A program made the translations under genes and the position numbers. From positions 1-28,132 of the forward strand of contig CALCMV010000131.1 in NCBI GenBank assembly GCA_937967535.1: a DNA stretch of 28,132 nucleotides, written 5' to 3'. The notes beneath the pieces were generated by a model. That model searched no databases and was not told the DNA's origin. It saw only the letters and a list, made by a program, of their open reading frames with translations. Below, in pieces: positions 14,042-21,634 of the stretch (within the stretch, counting starts at the first letter, position 1; each line of letters starts with the position of its first letter). This stretch comes from an uncultured Saprospiraceae bacterium (GTDB taxonomy: Bacteria > Bacteroidota > Bacteroidia > Chitinophagales > Saprospiraceae).

Positions 14042-15295
14042 CTAAATTCCCTCTGCTCTTTTCCAGATGGTTTGCAGCATATCTGCCATGCTTTCGCCTT
14101 CGTCGTTCAGGGCTTCTTCGCGCATTTGGCGGCTTTCGGTCACTTCAAATTTGCCGTCTTTATCTGCAATATCAAATTTAAATACAAATTCGAGGGCTTC
14201 GTTTTCGTCGTCTACGGCACTATTGGCAGAACCGTAGCGGAGGTCATTGAGGACGAGTTTGCCGTCCGCTTTTTCTTCTACATTAAAAAAACCATTGGAA
14301 AACCAGCGTAAGGTTTTAATTTCGTAAGTATCTTCATAATCTGCGAGTAGTTCGTGATTTTTGGGTATTTTTCGGAACTTAATATGAGGTCGTTTATCAT
14401 TTATCGAATACATACCCATGTAAAAAGCATCTTCCGTTTCGGCAGTTCCATTCCAAAGAACATTGTTGAAAATCACCGGTCCGTTGGTATAGCGAATGTA
14501 AGGAATTTCGGCATATTGCAGCGAAGTTTCAAAAGCGCGATTGACCTTAAACTTGTTATTGACACACCACAACATATACAAGCTACTGAGTGCAATACCC
14601 GCCCAATTTGCGATGGCACGACGATTGGTGCCGCGCGTCATCATAGAGGCAATAATGAGGCAAATCAAAAACGGAAAAGTATACAAAGGGTCTGCCACCG
14701 AAATCACATTGAGTGCCACGCGGTAGTTGGTAAAAGGTAGAAAAAGCTGCGTTCCGAAAGCCGTCAGCGAATCCAACAAGGGATGCGTAAAAACCGACCA
14801 AAAGAACAACCAAGACCATTCGCGCCAAGTGATGCGCTGCCCGATGTCGCTCCATTCGGTGCGATAATATTTCCATAAGTACCTGATTGTCAGTACACCC
14901 ATCCCGACTACAATTGCCGCAGTGAGGAGCGAAGGTATCTCCCCGCGTATCGTGGGGACGATGACTGCCGAGCCTAAAATCATCAGATAAAGCAGCCCGA
15001 TAATTGTCGTCATCGAACCTTTATAGATTTTCGAACGGTCTATTTGTCTTTGGTAAAATTGATAGACCAGCCACCCGAAAATCGGCGCAGCAATCACCGC
15101 AAAAGTAATCGAATGACTAAATCCTCTATGTATTGCCAATGCGTGTATATCGCCCGTAAATAGATTGGCGATAATATCCAAATCGGGAATCGTACCTGCT
15201 ACTGCCCCCCATATCATGGCGCGGTTGCCTGCTTTTTTACCGAGTGTCACTTCTGCTACCGCCGCACCCAGCGTAATCTGTGTCAATGAATCCAT
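14042..15295 (-). CDS. YdjM-type membrane-bound metal-dependent hydrolase
   Basis: 417-residue membrane protein of the YdjM (LexA-regulated, membrane-bound metal-dependent hydrolase) family. The N-terminal half carries the family residues: MDSLTQITLGAAVAE, GTIPDLD (Asp38, Asp40), HRGFSHS (His56, His61) and THPLLDSLTAFGT (His171, Asp175), all likely metal ligands. Several membrane helices follow between about 62 and 250 (for example SITFAVIAAPIFGWLVY, MTTIIGLLYLMILGSAVIV). The C-terminal ~165 residues are soluble and mixed alpha/beta, an extension usual for Bacteroidota members. The substrate is unknown for the family; a phospholipid or other membrane-linked ester is possible. It is convergent with gldN, with only the repeat array between the stops. 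Confidence 0.87.
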   Translation of the reverse strand: MDSLTQITLGAAVAEVTLGKKAGNRAMIWGAVAGTIPDLDIIANLFTGDIHALAIHRGFSHSITFAVIAAPIFGWLVYQFYQRQIDRSKIYKGSMTTIIGLLYLMILGSAVIVPTIRGEIPSLLTAAIVVGMGVLTIRYLWKYYRTEWSDIGQRITWREWSWLFFWSVFTHPLLDSLTAFGTQLFLPFTNYRVALNVISVADPLYTFPFLICLIIASMMTRGTNRRAIANWAGIALSSLYMLWCVNNKFKVNRAFETSLQYAEIPYIRYTNGPVIFNNVLWNGTAETEDAFYMGMYSINDKRPHIKFRKIPKNHELLADYEDTYEIKTLRWFSNGFFNVEEKADGKLVLNDLRYGSANSAVDDENEALEFVFKFDIADKDGKFEVTESRQMREEALNDEGESMADMLQTIWKRAEGI

Positions 15296-15357
15296 GAATT
15301 ATTGTTGATTGTTGATTGTTGATTGAGCGATTTTTGACTTAGAACGTGTTTAACAGA

Positions 15358-15688
15358 ACTTTGGACATTAGGAAAATCGGTGGTGTTCGACAAAAATAGG
15401 GTAAATGATTATATGTGAGTTGCAAGGCGAATTCCTTTATCAAAAGTGGATATTTGAGTATTCAGACAGCCATTTTTCATAAAAACATTCGCCTTGCAAC
15501 TATTCCCTATTTTAACTCGAACACCTCCGGAAAATCGAAAATTAAGTAAAACATTTACTATCAATAACTTGTTTTGATTTATGTTTTATTTAAAATTAAT
15601 TTTATTGCAATTTTTATTCTACTGAAAAATTCCAAACATGCTCTAATTAGCTAATTTCCCGATTCCCTAATTTTCCAATATCCAAAGT
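15358..15688. repeat. Inverted-repeat element A4, split by nested element B
   Basis: The left arm starts ACTTTGGACATTAGG, the right arm ends AATTTTCCAATATCCAAAGT. Its 331 bp shrink to about 173 bp once element B and one copy of its 9-bp flank are removed, matching A1 and A2. The restored left arm (ATTAGGAAAATCGAAAATTAAG) then lines up with A3 (ATTAGGTAACCGGGAAATT). It also holds one copy of AATTCCAAACATGCTCT (15628-15644). Confidence 0.8.
15380..15528. mobile_element. MITE-like element B with 9-bp target duplication, inserted in A4
   Basis: 149 bp with terminal inverted repeats: GGTGTTCGACAAAAATAGGG..., GAGTTGCAAGGCGAAT on the left, and ATTCGCCTTGCAAC, TATTCCCTATTTTAACTCGAACACC on the right. 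It is flanked by the perfect 9-bp direct repeat GGAAAATCG (15371-15379 and 15529-15537). There is no ORF, so it would need a transposase in trans. Confidence 0.8.
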
Positions 15689-16056
15689 CCAATTCAATCA
15701 AAAATTATACAATCTATTCGTTCAAAATTAGTTAATTACTGTGTCACGAATTAAATATATTCTACTGTGAAATATTATTTATTTTTTAGTGAAATTTATA
15801 ATAAGAAATAATTCAATGTGTTTTTCATTAATTTTTATAATTCAAACAAAGACAAAAAACTCTATTTATTTCCAAATATGAAACAAAATAATAGCTTAGT
15901 CGTTTAACATTTATTTAAATAAAATACAATTAATCAGAAGAATCGACCATTTTGTAAGATTCGAATTATATAGTTAATTTTTTCTGTAGCATTAGCATAA
16001 ATTTTGTACATTTGGTATATGAAGCTATTCACACAAAATTAAATAAGGTTTGTTAG
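15689..16056. other. AT-rich gap before the oligoendopeptidase gene
   Basis: No gene, hairpin or repeat that I can support beyond the candidate promoter at 16007-16014. Very A/T-rich, with stop codons in all frames. Confidence 0.5.
16007..16014 (+). promoter_or_regulatory. Candidate -7 box (TACATTTG) for the oligoendopeptidase gene
   Basis: TACATTTG matches TAnnTTTG and lies 103 bases before the preferred ATG at 16117 (64 before the ATG at 16078). No clear -33 TTG. Confidence 0.4.
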
Positions 16057-16116
16057 TTGATTTTAACACAAAAATCCATGCAAACTCGTGCTTCACTCCC
16101 TTCAAATGATTCGATT

Positions 16117-17814
16117 ATGAAATTTCACGAATTTCCATACAAACGCCCTATCCTAGAGGACTTTACAGAGCAGTTTTCGCAAGTACTTGACGACTTTGCT
16201 AAGGCACAGACATTCGATGCCCAAAAAACTGCTTTTGAACGAATTGCAGCGATGCGCCTTGAGTTTGATTCTATGAACAACTTGTGCCGTATCCGCCATT
16301 CCATCAATATAGAAGACAAAACTTACGAGGAAGAAAATACATTTTTTGACCTCAATTATCCTCAATTTCAGGCATTGAACACCAAGTTTTACAAGCTTTT
16401 GGCAGACGCGCGTTTTCGTAAAGAATTGGAAGCAGAGTTTGGCACACAACTTTTCACGATAGCCGAATTGACGCTCAAAACATTCAAGCCTGAATTACTG
16501 GATGGGCTTCGCAACGAAAATTGCCTGAAAAGCGAATACACAAAATTACGAGCCTCTGCACGTATCAACTTTAATGGTGCAGAGTATAATTTGTCGTCTA
16601 TTTTGCCCCTCGAAATATCCAGAGACCGTGCTACGCGCAAAGCTGCGGCAATTGCCAAATGGCAGTTTTATGTAGATAATGCCGACGAAATCGAAGGCAT
16701 TTACAACAGCCTCGTACATCGCCGCCACAATATGGCAGTGGAGTTGGGCTACGAAAATTTCGTAAAATTGGGTTATGCACGCATGATGCGCTCTGAATAT
16801 ACGCCCGAAGATGTGGCGGCATTTCGCGAGCAAATCCATAAACACGTCGTTCCTTTAGCCACTCGCCTCCGCGAACGCCAAGCTAAACGCATCGGACTTG
16901 ATGAGTTGAAATTTTATGATGAAGGTTTGCATTTTGCTTCCGGCAATCCGCAGCCCAAAGGCGAACCGGAATGGATTATCGGCAAAGCCAAAAAAATGTA
17001 CGAAGAACTCTCTGACGAAACTCACGAGTTTTTTGATTTTATGCTCGACAATAATTTGTTGGACCTCGTAGCCAAAAAAAGTAAAGCACCGGGCGGCTAT
17101 TGCTCGTATATCAATAAATATAAAGCCCCGTTTATCTTTTCCAATTTTAATGGTACAAGCGGCGATATAGATGTACTGACCCATGAGGCGGGTCATGCTT
17201 TTCAGGTCTATTCGAGTCGAAATCTGGGTATTCAGGAGTACGATTGGCCCACTTTTGAGGCTTGCGAAATCCACTCGATGAGTATGGAGTTCTTTACCTG
17301 GCCCTGGATGAAGGGTTTCTTCAAAGAAGATACCGACAAGTACAAATTCCTGCATTTGAGCAGTTCGTTGATATTCTTGTGTTATGGTGCAGCGATTGAT
17401 GAATTTCAGCATTTTGTCTACGAAAATCCTAAAATCAGTATAGAAGAACGAAATGCGGCTTGGCGCAGAATTGAGAAAAAATACCTTCCCTATCGCAATT
17501 ATCAGGGGCATGACTTTCTGGAAAAAGGCGGTTTTTGGCAACGTCAGGGACACCTCTTTTCTACACCATTTTATTATATTGATTATGTATTGGCGCAGAT
17601 TTGTGCGTTCCAATTTTGGATAAAAGACCATAAAGACCACGACACTGCATGGAATGATTATGTAAGACTTTGCCAAGCAGGAGGCAGTCGTCCTTTCCTC
17701 GAATTGGTGAAACTCGCCAATCTACAATCGCCCTTTGAGGAAGATTGTATCGCAAATGTGGCGAAAGAAATTAGTGCGTGGTTGGAAGAGATTGATGATG
17801 AAATGCTTGTTTAG
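16117..17814 (+). CDS. M3-family oligoendopeptidase (PepF-like)
   Basis: 565-residue zinc metallopeptidase that cleaves short peptides in the cytosol. The zinc site is HEAGH (356-360, in DVLTHEAGHAFQVYSS), with the third ligand Glu384 in CEIHSMSMEFF. Further downstream are the substrate-binding tyrosines in the RQGHLFSTPFYYIDYVLAQ region, typical of the M3B oligoendopeptidase F branch. The ATG at 16117 (MKFHEFPYKRPILEDF) fits the common family start. In-frame ATG 16078 and TTG 16057 would add 13 or 20 residues of no known meaning. There is no signal peptide. It is a single gene with a strong hairpin after the stop. A long open frame on the opposite strand (16855-17676) is a shadow of this gene's codon pattern. 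Confidence 0.92.
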   Translation: MKFHEFPYKRPILEDFTEQFSQVLDDFAKAQTFDAQKTAFERIAAMRLEFDSMNNLCRIRHSINIEDKTYEEENTFFDLNYPQFQALNTKFYKLLADARFRKELEAEFGTQLFTIAELTLKTFKPELLDGLRNENCLKSEYTKLRASARINFNGAEYNLSSILPLEISRDRATRKAAAIAKWQFYVDNADEIEGIYNSLVHRRHNMAVELGYENFVKLGYARMMRSEYTPEDVAAFREQIHKHVVPLATRLRERQAKRIGLDELKFYDEGLHFASGNPQPKGEPEWIIGKAKKMYEELSDETHEFFDFMLDNNLLDLVAKKSKAPGGYCSYINKYKAPFIFSNFNGTSGDIDVLTHEAGHAFQVYSSRNLGIQEYDWPTFEACEIHSMSMEFFTWPWMKGFFKEDTDKYKFLHLSSSLIFLCYGAAIDEFQHFVYENPKISIEERNAAWRRIEKKYLPYRNYQGHDFLEKGGFWQRQGHLFSTPFYYIDYVLAQICAFQFWIKDHKDHDTAWNDYVRLCQAGGSRPFLELVKLANLQSPFEEDCIANVAKEISAWLEEIDDEMLV

Positions 17815-17841
17815 TCTGGGTGAATTTATTGTGTAAAATTT

Positions 17842-17884
17842 ATAATGCGATAATGAGATGAACATCTTCTCATTATCGCATTAT
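17842..17884 (+). terminator. Terminator-like hairpin after the oligoendopeptidase gene
   Basis: A perfect 17-bp stem, 17842-17858 (ATAATGCGATAATGAGA) with 17868-17884, around a 9-base loop, 27 bases after the stop. TTCATTAAAAAATTC follows. Either strand could use it. Confidence 0.75.
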
Positions 17885-18234
17885 TCATTAAAAAATTCAC
17901 TTGCTTAAAATTATTGCCTGTCAAAATGTCTGCCTTTTGACTAGCTCCTGATATTGTGACATAGGTTTTGAGAAGAAAGTCGCCACTTTGACATTAGTTT
18001 CATATTTATTTGAAAGAAATAAAAACTTTAGAATTAGTCTAAATAAACATATAATTAATTGATTATCAGATAATTAAAATAAGCCTATAAAGTTAAATTA
18101 ACAAAATGCTAACATATTCTTATGCCTTACTCGCTTGATTATTGATAAGTAAATTTGTAAATTTGAAAAAACATATAATTGAGCAACTATGGTGTCATTA
18201 AAAAGCACCTTTTATTAACCAAAACTATAAGATT
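17885..18234. other. Upstream region of the ECF sigma factor gene
   Basis: 350 AT-rich bases with no gene. Contains TGATTATCAG at 18060-18069 and a promoter at 18135-18165 (listed separately). Confidence 0.5.
18135..18165 (+). promoter_or_regulatory. Bacteroidota-type promoter of the ECF sigma factor gene
   Basis: TTG at 18135-18137, a 20-base spacer, then TAAATTTG at 18158-18165 (another TAAATTTG directly precedes it at 18150-18157). This matches the -33 TTG / -7 TAnnTTTG arrangement of the housekeeping Bacteroidota sigma factor and gives a leader of about 65 bases. Confidence 0.55.
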
Positions 18235-18768
18235 ATGTCTGCACTAGATTTTGATAAGGACTTTGATAAGCAGGCATCGATGCTACAGGCTTTTGCATAC
18301 AATCTCACAAAAAATGTAGAAGATGCCAAAGACTTGTTTCAGGAGACTGCCTATCGTGCAATTATAAACCGTGACAAATTTCGTCCGGGCACGAATTTTA
18401 AAGCATGGCTTTTTACGATAATGAAGAATATCTTCATCAATAATTATCGCAAAAAAGTCAAAGCTAATACACTGATTGACTCGACGGCAAACAATTACTA
18501 CATCAATTCAGGACAACACAGCATTGGCAACAAAGCGAGTTCTAATATTATGATGAAGGAATTGCACGGAATCATTGACCAAATTGACGAAAGTACCCGT
18601 GTGCCGTTTTTGATGTACTACGAAGGATTCAAATATCAGGAAATTGCCGATAAACTTGAATTGCCACTCGGTACGGTGAAAAGCCGCATTTTCTTTGCAC
18701 GTAAAGAGTTGAAAGACCTCATCAAAGATTATTACGCTGCAAATGATATGCAAACCGTACTTTGGTAA
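18235..18768 (+). CDS. ECF-type RNA polymerase sigma factor
   Basis: 177 residues with sigma region 2 (about 13-75: ML..FAYNLTKNVEDAKDLFQETAYRAI, FKAWLFTIMKNIFINNYRK) and region 4 (about 105-165), whose helix-turn-helix is GFKYQEIADKLELPLGTVKSRIFFARKEL. It lacks regions 1 and 3, as ECF factors do. There is no anti-sigma or FecR-like gene next to it, so it may be controlled by a two-component regulator or by expression level, as for some widely kept Bacteroidota ECF factors. A canonical terminator follows at 18869, so it is monocistronic. The region 2 phrase DLFQETAYRAI and the tail MQTVLW resemble the broadly conserved Bacteroidota type, but I cannot name the ECF group. Confidence 0.92.
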   Translation: MSALDFDKDFDKQASMLQAFAYNLTKNVEDAKDLFQETAYRAIINRDKFRPGTNFKAWLFTIMKNIFINNYRKKVKANTLIDSTANNYYINSGQHSIGNKASSNIMMKELHGIIDQIDESTRVPFLMYYEGFKYQEIADKLELPLGTVKSRIFFARKELKDLIKDYYAANDMQTVLW

Positions 18769-18868
18769 AAAATTCAAATACTAAATTCCAACTAAAAAAA
18801 ACACGCTAAATGGATTCGTCCATGATAGTTATCGGTATTGATATTGGAAATTTAAAAAAAGATATAGG

Positions 18869-18898
18869 AAAGGTTCGTCCGTTGGGCGAACCTTTTTT
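18869..18898 (+). terminator. Rho-independent terminator of the sigma factor gene
   Basis: AAAGGTTCGTCC (18869-18880) pairs with GGGCGAACCTTT (18884-18895) around the loop GTT, followed by T residues to 18898. One G-T pair. Strong and correctly oriented. Confidence 0.9.
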
Positions 18899-18970
18899 AT
18901 TTTTGGCAAAACTCGTGTATTTCATACGAATAATGAATACACGAATCAATAAATAACGAAACAGGAACAT

Positions 18971-19882
18971 ATGATTAAAAATATTTTATATCTCGCCTTG
19001 TGTATTGCGGCATTGGGAATGGCATCTTGTGCTACTCCGACGGCTGCTTTTCGCACCACAAATCTCGACCAACCTGCGCCAATCGCTAAAGTAGGTTTTG
19101 AAAATGACTCAAAAAATGCTGATGAATACTTCTGGGATTTTGGCGATGGTAATAGCTCTACTAAAGACAAACCCGACAAACATCAATATACAAAAGCCGG
19201 TGAATACACCGTTACATTAAAAGCTGTAAAAGGCAAAAAAGAACAAATCACATCAAAAGTAATTACTGTGGCAGAAGCTAAGAATTGTACCGTAGAACTC
19301 CAAACCGAGTATGGCAATATGACTATCCTACTCTACGACAGCACCCCTCAACACAGAGATAATTTTCTGAAATTAGTCGCTGAAAATTATTATGACGACC
19401 TCTTGTTTCATCGTGTCATTCAAGGGTTTATGATACAAGGCGGCGACCCCGACTCGCGTAATGCACGTCCCGGTCGGCAACTTGGTATGGGCGGTCCGGG
19501 TTATACTATTCCCGCCGAATTTGACGATGAAAACATCCACCTCAAAGGTGCGCTTTCGGCAGCCCGTACAGGCGGTCCGTCCAATCCCCAAAAGCGGTCT
19601 TCAGGCTCACAATTTTACATCGTACAAGGCGATATACAGAATGATGCACAACTTGACGGGATGGAAATGCGTACCGGCTACAAATATCCCGAAAAACAAC
19701 GTGAAGCCTACAAAGAAGTCGGTGGAACACCGTTTTTGGATAGAGATTATACCGTATTTGGTATAGTGACGGAAGGCTTGGATATCATCGACAAAATCGC
19801 TGCCGTAAAAACTCAGCCCGGTGATAGACCCCTTGAGGATGTAAAAATGAAAATTGTCTTTAAGGGTACGAATGTGCAATAG
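18971..19882 (+). CDS. Cyclophilin-type peptidyl-prolyl isomerase lipoprotein with a PKD domain
   Basis: 303-residue lipoprotein that should catalyse proline cis-trans isomerisation at the cell envelope. Lipobox LGMASC places the lipidated cysteine at 20. A PKD domain follows (about 35-100) with WDFGDGNSST and the usual HxYxxxGxYTVTL ending. The cyclophilin domain occupies about 105-300: FHRVIQGFMIQGGD (146-159, catalytic Arg148 and Gln155 region), GALSAARTGGPSNPQ, GSQFYIVQG (212-220), VFGIVTEGLDIIDKIA. The active-site set is kept. The PKD-cyclophilin fusion on a lipoprotein suggests a surface or periplasmic foldase tethered to a partner or glycan. It is a single gene preceded by the sigma factor's terminator, so the two are not co-transcribed by read-through. 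Confidence 0.92.
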   Translation: MIKNILYLALCIAALGMASCATPTAAFRTTNLDQPAPIAKVGFENDSKNADEYFWDFGDGNSSTKDKPDKHQYTKAGEYTVTLKAVKGKKEQITSKVITVAEAKNCTVELQTEYGNMTILLYDSTPQHRDNFLKLVAENYYDDLLFHRVIQGFMIQGGDPDSRNARPGRQLGMGGPGYTIPAEFDDENIHLKGALSAARTGGPSNPQKRSSGSQFYIVQGDIQNDAQLDGMEMRTGYKYPEKQREAYKEVGGTPFLDRDYTVFGIVTEGLDIIDKIAAVKTQPGDRPLEDVKMKIVFKGTNVQ

Positions 19883-19911
19883 TAGCGAGTAGCGAGTTAC
19901 GAGTAGCGAGT
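19881..19911. repeat. Short AGTAGCGAG repeats after the cyclophilin gene
   Basis: TAGTAGCGAGTAGCGAG then TTACGAGTAGCGAG: three AGTAGCGAG units, one adjoining pair and one after a TTACG variant, ending in a T run. The stop codon TAG lies at the start of the cluster. A single GAGTAGCGAG recurs at 20601-20610. Confidence 0.7.
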
Positions 19912-20166
19912 TTTTTGTGTGTTTTATTTTATTGATAATCAACGATTTAAAATTATTTTCATAAAAAAAATTACGCTGCGCGAACTTTCTTTTATCCTAA
20001 AACGTATTTATTCCTGTCGCATCAATGGACAACGAAAAAGATAAACCACCCAAATTAACTTATTCTTGTTTCCTTGTTCTCATACGATGTAAAAATTCCA
20101 AAAAATAAATTCCAAATTCCAACTGGATATAATTCAAGTTTGATTTGGAATTTAAAAATAATAAAA

Positions 20167-20256
20167 ATGACAAATTTCAATAACATATCAATCAAAGCCG
20201 ATAAGAAGGCAGCCAACGCGGATAAAATCCGGCGCAAGGGAATTGGTATATTATGA
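20167..20256 (+). CDS. Possible 29-residue peptide or gene remnant
   Basis: ATG at 20167 opens MTNFNNISIKADKKAANAD and continues DKIRRKGIGIL to a TGA at 20254-20256. The base composition of its second half (GCCAACGCGGATAAAATCC) looks more coding-like than the surrounding AT-rich DNA, and a strong terminator follows 30 bases later. I do not recognise the peptide. It may be a real small gene, a leader peptide, or a remnant of a longer gene. Confidence 0.25.
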   Translation: MTNFNNISIKADKKAANADKIRRKGIGIL

Positions 20257-20285
20257 AGTTGACGACAATAAAAAGCAAACTTTGT

Positions 20286-20321
20286 AAAGTCCTGATTTCC
20301 TTGTGAAATCAGGACTTTTTT
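20286..20321 (+). terminator. Strong rho-independent terminator upstream of tRNA-Lys
   Basis: A perfect 14-bp stem, AAAGTCCTGATTTC (20286-20299) with GAAATCAGGACTTT (20305-20318), loop CTTGT, then T to 20321. The A run before it also allows use on the other strand. Confidence 0.85.
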
Positions 20322-20384
20322 CGTTTAGGGTAGATAGAGAAAAAGTTTGCGAAGCAAAATCAAAAAACTTACAAACTAATACAT

Positions 20385-20458
20385 ACGCCTGTAGCTCAGC
20401 TGGTGGTAGCACCTGACTTTTAATCAGGGGGTCGTGGGTTCGAACCCCACCGGGCGTA
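20385..20458 (+). tRNA. tRNA-Lys (anticodon TTT)
   Basis: 74-base cloverleaf. Acceptor ACGCCTG (20385-20391) pairs with CGGGCGT (20451-20457), one G-T pair, discriminator A at 20458, CCA not encoded. Anticodon stem CCTGA/TCAGG with loop CTTTTAA gives TTT. T arm GTGGG-TTCGAAC-CCCAC. The D stem GCTC/TAGC has one mismatch. Confidence 0.93.
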
Positions 20459-20465
20459 CTCTTTG

Positions 20466-20510
20466 AAGTTTAAGTTTATCCCGTACAGTTGTCGGGATAA
20501 ACTTAAACTT
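20466..20510. repeat. Perfect 18-bp-stem hairpin between the two tRNA genes
   Basis: AAGTTTAAGTTTATCCCG (20466-20483) is the exact reverse complement of 20493-20510, with loop TACAGTTGT. It fills almost the whole space between tRNA-Lys and tRNA-Asp. Bases 20471-20496 recur identically at 24221-24246. Confidence 0.85.
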
Positions 20511-20514
20511 AAAT

Positions 20515-20590
20515 CGTCCATTGGTCTAGTCTGGTCTAGGATAGCGCCTTGTCGCGGCGAAGGTCATCGGTTCGAATCCGATATGGACGG
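20515..20590 (+). tRNA. tRNA-Asp (anticodon GTC), unusual core
   Basis: 76-base cloverleaf. Acceptor CGTCCAT (20515-20521) pairs with ATGGACG (20583-20589), discriminator G at 20590 as expected for aspartate. Anticodon loop TTGTCGC gives GTC. T arm ATCGG-TTCGAAT-CCGAT. The D arm (GGTCTAG...TAGGAT) looks like a glutamate tRNA D arm, and the anticodon stem has a G-A mismatch at its base. Confidence 0.85.
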
Positions 20591-20849
20591 CTTTAGTGCT
20601 AGGAGTAGCGAGATTTTTATTTTGCTTTGAAAATTTTCTCTCCATCCACCCACCGCAATTATTTCTTTTTTTCGGTTAAAATCAGGCTTTTCTATGGTGA
20701 CTTCTATATGATAATCCTTAAAAAATCTCCTACAACATTACTTATTTTCAACAATTTATTGTTTTTTTGTTGTTAATGTATAGGTGATTCGGGTTGCGTT
20801 GCAGCTTGAATTAAACTTAAACTTAATTCGTTTTTAAACCAAAACAATC

Positions 20850-21413
20850 ATGCAAGAAGAAATAGACCTGTATTACGAAGATGCAGAGGAAAACATGGAG
20901 AAAGCCATATCGCACCTCCAACGCGAACTCTCCAAAGTCAGGACGGGCAAAGCCTCGCCGGCGATGTTTGACAGTCTTTTGGTGGACTATTATGGCTCAC
21001 CTACGCCACTGAAGCAAGTGGCGAGTATTGGTACGTTGGATGCGCGTACACTGACCATTCAGCCTTGGGAAAAGAGTATGCTCGAACCCATCGAACGGTC
21101 AATTTTTCAAGCCAACTTGGGTGTAACACCGCAAAATGACGGACAAATCATCCGCGTAGTGATGCCCATGCTGACAGAGGAACGTAGGCGCGACCTCGTA
21201 AAACAAGTCAAAAAATACGGCGAAGATGCCAAAATTACCGTCCGTAATGCACGTCGGGATATGATGGAGTTTTTGAAAAAAGCTGTAAAAGATGGCTACC
21301 CGGAAGATGCCGGTAAGCGTGAAGAGGAAAAGACACAGAAATTGACGGATGCTTACGGAAAGAAGATTGATGAAGTACTCGCCACGAAAGAGAAGGATAT
21401 TATGACGGTGTAA
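20850..21413 (+). CDS. frr: Ribosome-recycling factor
   Basis: 187-residue RRF, which with EF-G splits the post-termination ribosome. Family marks: the long helix with ISHLQRELSKVRTGKASPAMFDSLLVDYYGSPTPLKQVASI, then LTIQPWEKSML, the IIRVVMPMLTEERRRDLVKQVKK segment and the C-terminal helix with REEEKTQKLTDAYGKKIDEVLATKEKDIM. Length is standard (about 185). ATG at 20850 gives the common N-terminus (DLYYEDAEENMEKAI). Here it does not lie next to pyrH, its frequent partner. A 17-bp-arm palindrome starts 7 bases after the stop and may end the transcript. Confidence 0.97.
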   Translation: MQEEIDLYYEDAEENMEKAISHLQRELSKVRTGKASPAMFDSLLVDYYGSPTPLKQVASIGTLDARTLTIQPWEKSMLEPIERSIFQANLGVTPQNDGQIIRVVMPMLTEERRRDLVKQVKKYGEDAKITVRNARRDMMEFLKKAVKDGYPEDAGKREEEKTQKLTDAYGKKIDEVLATKEKDIMTV

Positions 21414-21419
21414 AGAGTA

Positions 21420-21469
21420 AGAGCATGTTTGGAATTGATTATTAGCTTAAAAAATTCCAAACATGCTCT
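21420..21469. repeat. Palindromic element C (AGAGCATGTTTGGAATT arms)
   Basis: AGAGCATGTTTGGAATT (21420-21436) and its exact reverse complement (21453-21469) enclose GATTATTAGCTTAAAA. The right arm recurs as a solo word at 15628-15644 and 22808-22824. Directly after frr, so it may also act as a terminator. Confidence 0.85.
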
Positions 21470-21476
21470 AACAATG

Positions 21477-21600
21477 TGTTCGCCAATTTTGAATTTTGAA
21501 TAATAAAAAATATTTAATTTATTTATTAATAATTATCAGTAAAAAACAAAGTAAAGTTTAAATTCATTTGTCATTCAAAATTCATAATTTGGCGAAGACA
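21477..21600. repeat. Inverted-repeat element H (TTCGCCAA...TTTGAATTTTGAAT arms)
   Basis: Left arm TGTTCGCCAATTTTGAATT..., right arm 21573-21600 (ATTCAAAATTCATAATTTGG, CGAAGACA), reverse complements with small gaps, around an AT-rich core ending in AATTATCAGT. About 124 bp, no ORF, immediately after element C. Confidence 0.7.
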
Positions 21601-21634
21601 TTAATGTTGTTATGGCTTTACGCTTTTCCATTCG

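Larger units (their letters stand above)
19912..20384. other. Gap between the cyclophilin gene and tRNA-Lys
   Basis: No firm protein gene. It holds TTGATAATCA at 19932-19941, a short inverted word AAATTCCAAA / TTTGGAATTT (about 20108-20154), a possible very short ORF (20167-20256) and a strong terminator at 20286-20321, which implies that something here is transcribed. Confidence 0.5.

Noticed and set aside
13860..14181. Overlapping small ORFs with IQSK or FDWI repeats on both strands
   Set aside because: They are produced by the 12-bp tandem array, which is divisible by three and lacks stops. They have no start context or protein character.
16855..17676. 273-residue ORF antisense to the oligoendopeptidase
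   Set aside because: The overlapping plus-strand gene has an intact zinc-peptidase motif set. The antisense product has no recognisable family and is a codon shadow.
18810..18956. 48-residue ORF after the sigma factor gene (MDSSMIVIGIDIG...)
   Set aside because: It reads straight through the strong sigma-factor terminator hairpin, and I see no family resemblance, so it is probably accidental.
19881..19911. Terminator at the AGTAGCGAG repeats after the cyclophilin gene
   Set aside because: A T run is present, but the repeats are direct and form no stable stem.
20074..20256. 60-residue reading from ATG 20074
   Set aside because: The first half is AT-rich and unlike a protein. Only the shorter 20167 start is kept, at low confidence.
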